Assembly (NCBI GenBank): GCA_903970355.1
Contig: CAJCIF010000123.1
Span: 1 to 8,542, forward strand
DNA length: 8,542 bases
Source of the DNA: Actinomycetota bacterium
Lineage (GTDB): Bacteria > Cyanobacteriota > Vampirovibrionia > Obscuribacterales > Obscuribacteraceae
Direction: 5' to 3'
Part shown: positions 5,719-8,542 of the stretch, one piece after another
How the letters are laid out: each line of letters starts with the position of its first letter
How positions within the stretch are numbered: position 1 is the first letter of the stretch
Program-made: the position numbers and the translations under genes
The notes under the pieces: model-generated
What the model saw: the letters and a program-made list of their open reading frames with translations, nothing else
Told to the model about the DNA's origin: nothing
Database searches by the model: none

Positions 5719-5795
5719 TGGGGCAGACGAGGGGACTCGAACCCCCGAGTACCGAAACCACAATCCGGGGCCTTAACCACTTGGCGACGCCTGCC
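5719..5795 (-). tRNA. tRNA-His (anticodon GTG), with encoded G-1 and CCA
   Basis: The minus strand from 5795 to 5719 folds as a complete cloverleaf: acceptor GCAGGCG with CGTCTGC (G-T at one pair), D arm GCC/GGC, anticodon stem CCGGA/TTCGG with loop TTGTGGT (anticodon GTG at 5761-5759), variable TACTC, and T arm GGGGG/CCCCT with loop TTCGAGT. The extra 5' G (5795) opposite discriminator C73 is the hallmark of tRNA-His, needed for recognition by histidyl-tRNA synthetase. CCA is encoded at 5721-5719. A short TTTTT (minus strand, 5718-5714) follows but there is no terminator hairpin. The 3' half is a probable attachment site, given the integrase fragment next to it. Confidence 0.96.
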
Positions 5796-5836
5796 ATAGC
5801 AAGAATTCTACTTCAATAGAATCAAGCAGGTCTATC

Positions 5837-5871
5837 TTAGCATGCTAATAGAGCCGCTTCGGGGATGTCAA
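5837..5871 (-). promoter_or_regulatory. Sigma70-like promoter of tRNA-His, overlapping a palindrome
   Basis: On the minus strand a perfect TTGACA (5871-5866) is followed after 18 bp by TAGCAT (5847-5842), placing the transcript start about 40 nt before the tRNA. The -10 lies within a perfect 12-bp palindrome TTAGCATGCTAA (5837-5848), which might be an operator or chance. A smaller inverted repeat, ATTCTA/TAGAAT, lies between promoter and tRNA near 5810-5827. Confidence 0.5.
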
Positions 5872-5993
5872 GTAAATTCGTGTACGTCGCATTGCGTGGG
5901 TAGTTCGAATTGTTGGGCGATTCCGTTTTCGCAAACTTCTTTAAAGTACATTACGTTCAACTTGGCATGCCCGCACAGTCCGCCGGGCGTGTG

Positions 5994-6002
5994 TGCTAGA
6001 GT
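5994..6002 (+). promoter_or_regulatory. Weak extended -10 candidate upstream of the M16 peptidase gene
   Basis: TGCTAGAGT (5994-6002) fits an extended -10 (TGn followed by TAnnnT) but has no good -35. If real, the leader reaches the ATG at 6039 but would be too short to serve the in-frame GTG at 6015, which favours the ATG start. The remaining gap back to the tRNA promoter shows only short palindromes (GGCATGCC at 5964-5971). Confidence 0.25.
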
Positions 6003-6038
6003 ACTTCGGTCGCGGTGAAGTCCGCTCTGAGCGAGAAT

Positions 6039-8486
6039 ATGGATAATCGAATAAACCTCAGGCGCAGCGGTTGGCGTGTCCTGAATGAATTGACGGTCAT
6101 TGCAATTCTGTTTCTACTTGTCCATGTTACAAGTAGAACCCCTGGAGTTGCGGGCAATTCTGATGCTAATGTTCAGGAAATAGACAGTTCATCAACAACT
6201 CCGGCCCCAACTTTAAAGCCAAGCAAGGGCATAAACGAACACGTTCCTATTAATGGCCCGATCACAACCGGTAAAACTCCTGTAACTGGAACGGCAAAAG
6301 TTTCCACACCGGCAGCGCATTCCGCCACTGTGACATCGCCGACGGTGGCGGCTACAAAAATTGTAGTTAACCAGAACGGGCAAGCTGTTCCTCAAGAGTT
6401 CATCCTTCCCAATGGACTACGTGTTGTCATCCTGGAAGAACATTCTTTCCCAGTGGTTTCCTGCATGATGTGGTATCGAGCCGGTTCACGCAATGAGGTG
6501 CCCGGTGTTACTGGTGTCAGCCACCTTGTTGAGCATTTGCTTTTTCAGAACATCGGAATATTTAAAAAGAACGAGCTGGCAGCAATGATTGTTGCCAATG
6601 GTGGACAGTTTAATGGCTTTACCAGTGAAGACTTCACCGCTTTCTATACGAATCTTCCCTCCACAAAATACGAGCTCGCCGTGCGCGGAGAATCGGAAAG
6701 AATGCGCGGAGCCAAATTCACAAAAGCCGAAGTACAGAGCGAAGTGAATAGTTTGACTCGTGAATTCGATCAAGATTACAAAGATCCACTTTCCTTATTA
6801 AACAGAGAAGTCCATGCCACTGCCTTCGGACAACATCCTTATGGAACACCGCCGAGTGGTTGGCAATCCGATGTAGAAAAGCTTACTTATGAAGATGCTC
6901 GCAACTTTTACGATCGCTATTACCATCCCGATAACGCTACGATAGTTTTAGCGGGTGATTTAAAAACTGCAACGGCGTTGGCAATTGTGAAAAAGCATTT
7001 TGCTGTTCTTCCAAAGTCTGCTGGAACGATTGCAGCTGTGAGAGCTATTCCGCGTAATGTGAACATGGAAAGGCGCGTCGTCCTCAAGACAAATACTAAG
7101 AAGGAAAGCGTTGTGGTGGCGTATCGCGCCCCAGCACTTTCCGATCCTGATGCTCCGGCAATGATGGTGCTGGAGCGATTGTTGAATGCACAGTTGTCTG
7201 GACGCTTGCGGAAACAGTTAGTTGAGACGAAGGTTTGCAGCTCTGCCCAAGCAGTTTTTGAAATGAAGCGCGATCCAAGTTTGTTCTTGCTTACACTAAC
7301 TGCGTTGCCCGGTACAACTTTGCCGAAAGTGCTTGAGGGTGGCGATGCATTAGTTAGCCAATTGCATTCTCAAATATGCTCAGATTCAGACTTAGCCAGA
7401 GCGAAACGCCAGGCAGAATTTGATTTCTTCTCGGAAGCAGATGGTCCTTATAGAGCAGGATTCCACCTGGGCTTCTTTGACAGCCTGCAAACTTGGGCTA
7501 TGGCATATGCATGGCCGGACAAATTGCGAGCAGTAAATGCTGCTGATCTGCAACGAGTGGCCAATCGCTATTTGAATAACGATGGCAGAGTGGTTGGTTT
7601 ATTAACATCGAATGCCCCTACTCCACCATCGGTTCCTAAAGCTTCCCCTCAAACAACAGGAAGTATAAAAGTACCGGAGAGTCTGGCCAAACTTTATATG
7701 AACCTGAAGAATGGCCAAGATCAAAACGGTATTCGAGCTCACATAATTACGGCTGGATACAAGATACGTGATGGTGCAATCGGTCCGGAATTCATTGCAC
7801 AAGCAACTAGCGTTACCGGCTCCAAAACAACCAGTGCGGCACCTGCTTCATCAGAACACCCACCCGCAAAAACGCCAATCGTAGTCGGTAGCACCGACGC
7901 TAATTTACGTGACATCTTCAAGAAAACGCTTTCAAATGGCGTTAATGTAATCGTCATTGAAAGCCATCTCAGTCCACTAGTAGAAGTTTATGGGACAACG
8001 AAAGCAGGAAGCGCTTTCGAAACACCCGATCGCAAAGGCGTTTCTGCACTTCTTACTGCCCTGCTTAACAGCGGCAGTGCAAAGGCAACCAAGCAACAGG
8101 CAATTGCCGAGCAGGACGACCTGGGTATGCCACCACGGGCAATGGTGAGGTTTGATTCCTCAATAGATAACATTTCCTTTCAGTCACGTTTTCTTTCGAA
8201 AGATTTGAACCCGCAATTGAGTCGTATTGCTTCCTCAATTAAGGAGCCGCGGTTCAATGACGCAGATCTGGATAAAGCAAGGCAGGAAGTGCTGTCGGCT
8301 ATATCGCAAGCGGAAGATTCCACCAAGGCGAAAGTGCAACGCGCCCTTATGCGAAATCTAGCCTCGTCCACTTCACACTTCTGTCCATCTGATCCGGTTG
8401 AACGTGCAAAGTCTGTCAACAATTTGAAGACTGCCGACGTCAAAGACTTCTACTCAAAATTTGTTCTTCCCAATTCTGGTCATTAA
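6039..8486 (+). CDS. M16 family zinc metallopeptidase, membrane-anchored or secreted, C-terminally truncated
   Basis: From ATG 6039 the product is 815 aa; an in-frame GTG at 6015 adds 8 residues but lacks a ribosome-binding site. Residues 15-31 (ELTVIAILFLLVHV) form a signal peptide or anchor, followed by a Thr/Pro/Ala-rich linker to about 115. The first M16 domain starts near 121 (FILPNGLRVVILEE) and carries the zinc motif HLVEH (His162, Glu165, His166), with Glu242 75 residues later as likely third ligand. The M16_C domain begins near 278 (DVEKLTYEDARNFYDRYYHP). After a low-complexity linker (about 530-620), a second M16 half begins near 628; its motif position reads ALLTA (670-674), so it is inactive, as is usual for this half. 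The protein ends at DFYSKFVLPNSGH, matching the first few residues of a second M16_C domain, so the fourth domain is missing. It probably degrades peptides in the periplasm. Truncation may leave it inactive, because M16 enzymes need both halves to form the chamber. Confidence 0.9.
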   Translation: MDNRINLRRSGWRVLNELTVIAILFLLVHVTSRTPGVAGNSDANVQEIDSSSTTPAPTLKPSKGINEHVPINGPITTGKTPVTGTAKVSTPAAHSATVTSPTVAATKIVVNQNGQAVPQEFILPNGLRVVILEEHSFPVVSCMMWYRAGSRNEVPGVTGVSHLVEHLLFQNIGIFKKNELAAMIVANGGQFNGFTSEDFTAFYTNLPSTKYELAVRGESERMRGAKFTKAEVQSEVNSLTREFDQDYKDPLSLLNREVHATAFGQHPYGTPPSGWQSDVEKLTYEDARNFYDRYYHPDNATIVLAGDLKTATALAIVKKHFAVLPKSAGTIAAVRAIPRNVNMERRVVLKTNTKKESVVVAYRAPALSDPDAPAMMVLERLLNAQLSGRLRKQLVETKVCSSAQAVFEMKRDPSLFLLTLTALPGTTLPKVLEGGDALVSQLHSQICSDSDLARAKRQAEFDFFSEADGPYRAGFHLGFFDSLQTWAMAYAWPDKLRAVNAADLQRVANRYLNNDGRVVGLLTSNAPTPPSVPKASPQTTGSIKVPESLAKLYMNLKNGQDQNGIRAHIITAGYKIRDGAIGPEFIAQATSVTGSKTTSAAPASSEHPPAKTPIVVGSTDANLRDIFKKTLSNGVNVIVIESHLSPLVEVYGTTKAGSAFETPDRKGVSALLTALLNSGSAKATKQQAIAEQDDLGMPPRAMVRFDSSIDNISFQSRFLSKDLNPQLSRIASSIKEPRFNDADLDKARQEVLSAISQAEDSTKAKVQRALMRNLASSTSHFCPSDPVERAKSVNNLKTADVKDFYSKFVLPNSGH

Positions 8487-8542
8487 CATGCATTTCCAGG
8501 GGGAATTATTCACTACTCAGAATTCTTGAATTAATTTAGAAA
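8487..8542. other. AT-rich end of window after the M16 stop
   Basis: This short stretch follows the TAA of the peptidase gene. None of the three plus frames continues M16_C sequence (expected next: NATIVLAGD-like), and all three contain stops. No terminator hairpin or clear insertion-sequence end is visible before the window ends. Confidence 0.4.

Noticed and set aside
7096..8443. Several 60-90 codon minus-strand frames under the M16 gene
   Set aside because: They are antisense shadows of a well-supported peptidase frame.
1..8542. CRISPR array, rRNA, complete insertion sequence or att direct repeat
   Set aside because: No regularly spaced repeats, no rRNA signature, no paired terminal inverted repeats with a transposase, and no second copy of the tRNA 3' end were seen.

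Overview
The window looks like a chromosomal accessory region of a Gram-negative-type bacterium with mid-range GC (by eye, mid-40s percent). Several products carry Sec signal peptides and imply a periplasm or outer surface, and a cyclic beta-1,2-glucan synthase homologue is present. The tRNA-His has encoded G-1 and CCA. The mix of NdvB-type synthase, M16 peptidase and small Thr/Lys/His-rich secreted proteins recalls deep-branching relatives of Cyanobacteria (Obscuribacterales-like genomes), but that is an impression and the sequence does not prove it.

Layout. Positions 1-1194 (minus) hold the N-terminal 398 codons of a large cyclic-glucan synthase (NdvB/ChvB family). It starts at a TTG and runs off the left edge. 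Upstream of it, also on minus, are two overlapping tandem paralogues (1413-1898 and 1904-2371), stand-alone pseudo-receiver domains that keep the phospho-acceptor Asp but lack the conserved Lys. After an apparently empty spacer, a small secreted cationic protein (2802-3014, plus) has its own sigma70-like promoter. It converges on a minus-strand series: a helical protein with a possible degenerate hemerythrin-like fold (3051-3566), a small Thr/Val-rich secreted protein (3621-3887), an 85-residue protein resembling a catalytically dead serine-recombinase domain (4016-4273), and a 316-residue secreted protein of unknown family (4375-5325).

Positions 5461-5698 (plus) hold a frameshifted tyrosine-recombinase fragment, 20 bp from the 3' end of tRNA-His(GTG) (5719-5795, minus). 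This is the classic arrangement left by an element integrated at a tRNA, so the genes to the left may be island cargo. To the right, 6039-8486 (plus) encodes a membrane-anchored or secreted M16 zinc peptidase. Its first half is catalytically intact; its second half has lost the zinc motif and stops where the fourth domain should begin.

How the genes may work together is mostly inference. Most products are envelope or secreted proteins (glucan synthase, four signal-peptide or anchored proteins, M16 peptidase). The pseudo-receivers are the only signalling-type proteins and sit directly upstream of the glucan synthase on the same strand, though a 218 bp gap separates them. A recurring theme is a recognisable fold with lost catalytic residues: receivers without Lys, a resolvase-like domain without Ser, a possible hemerythrin-like protein without most ligands.
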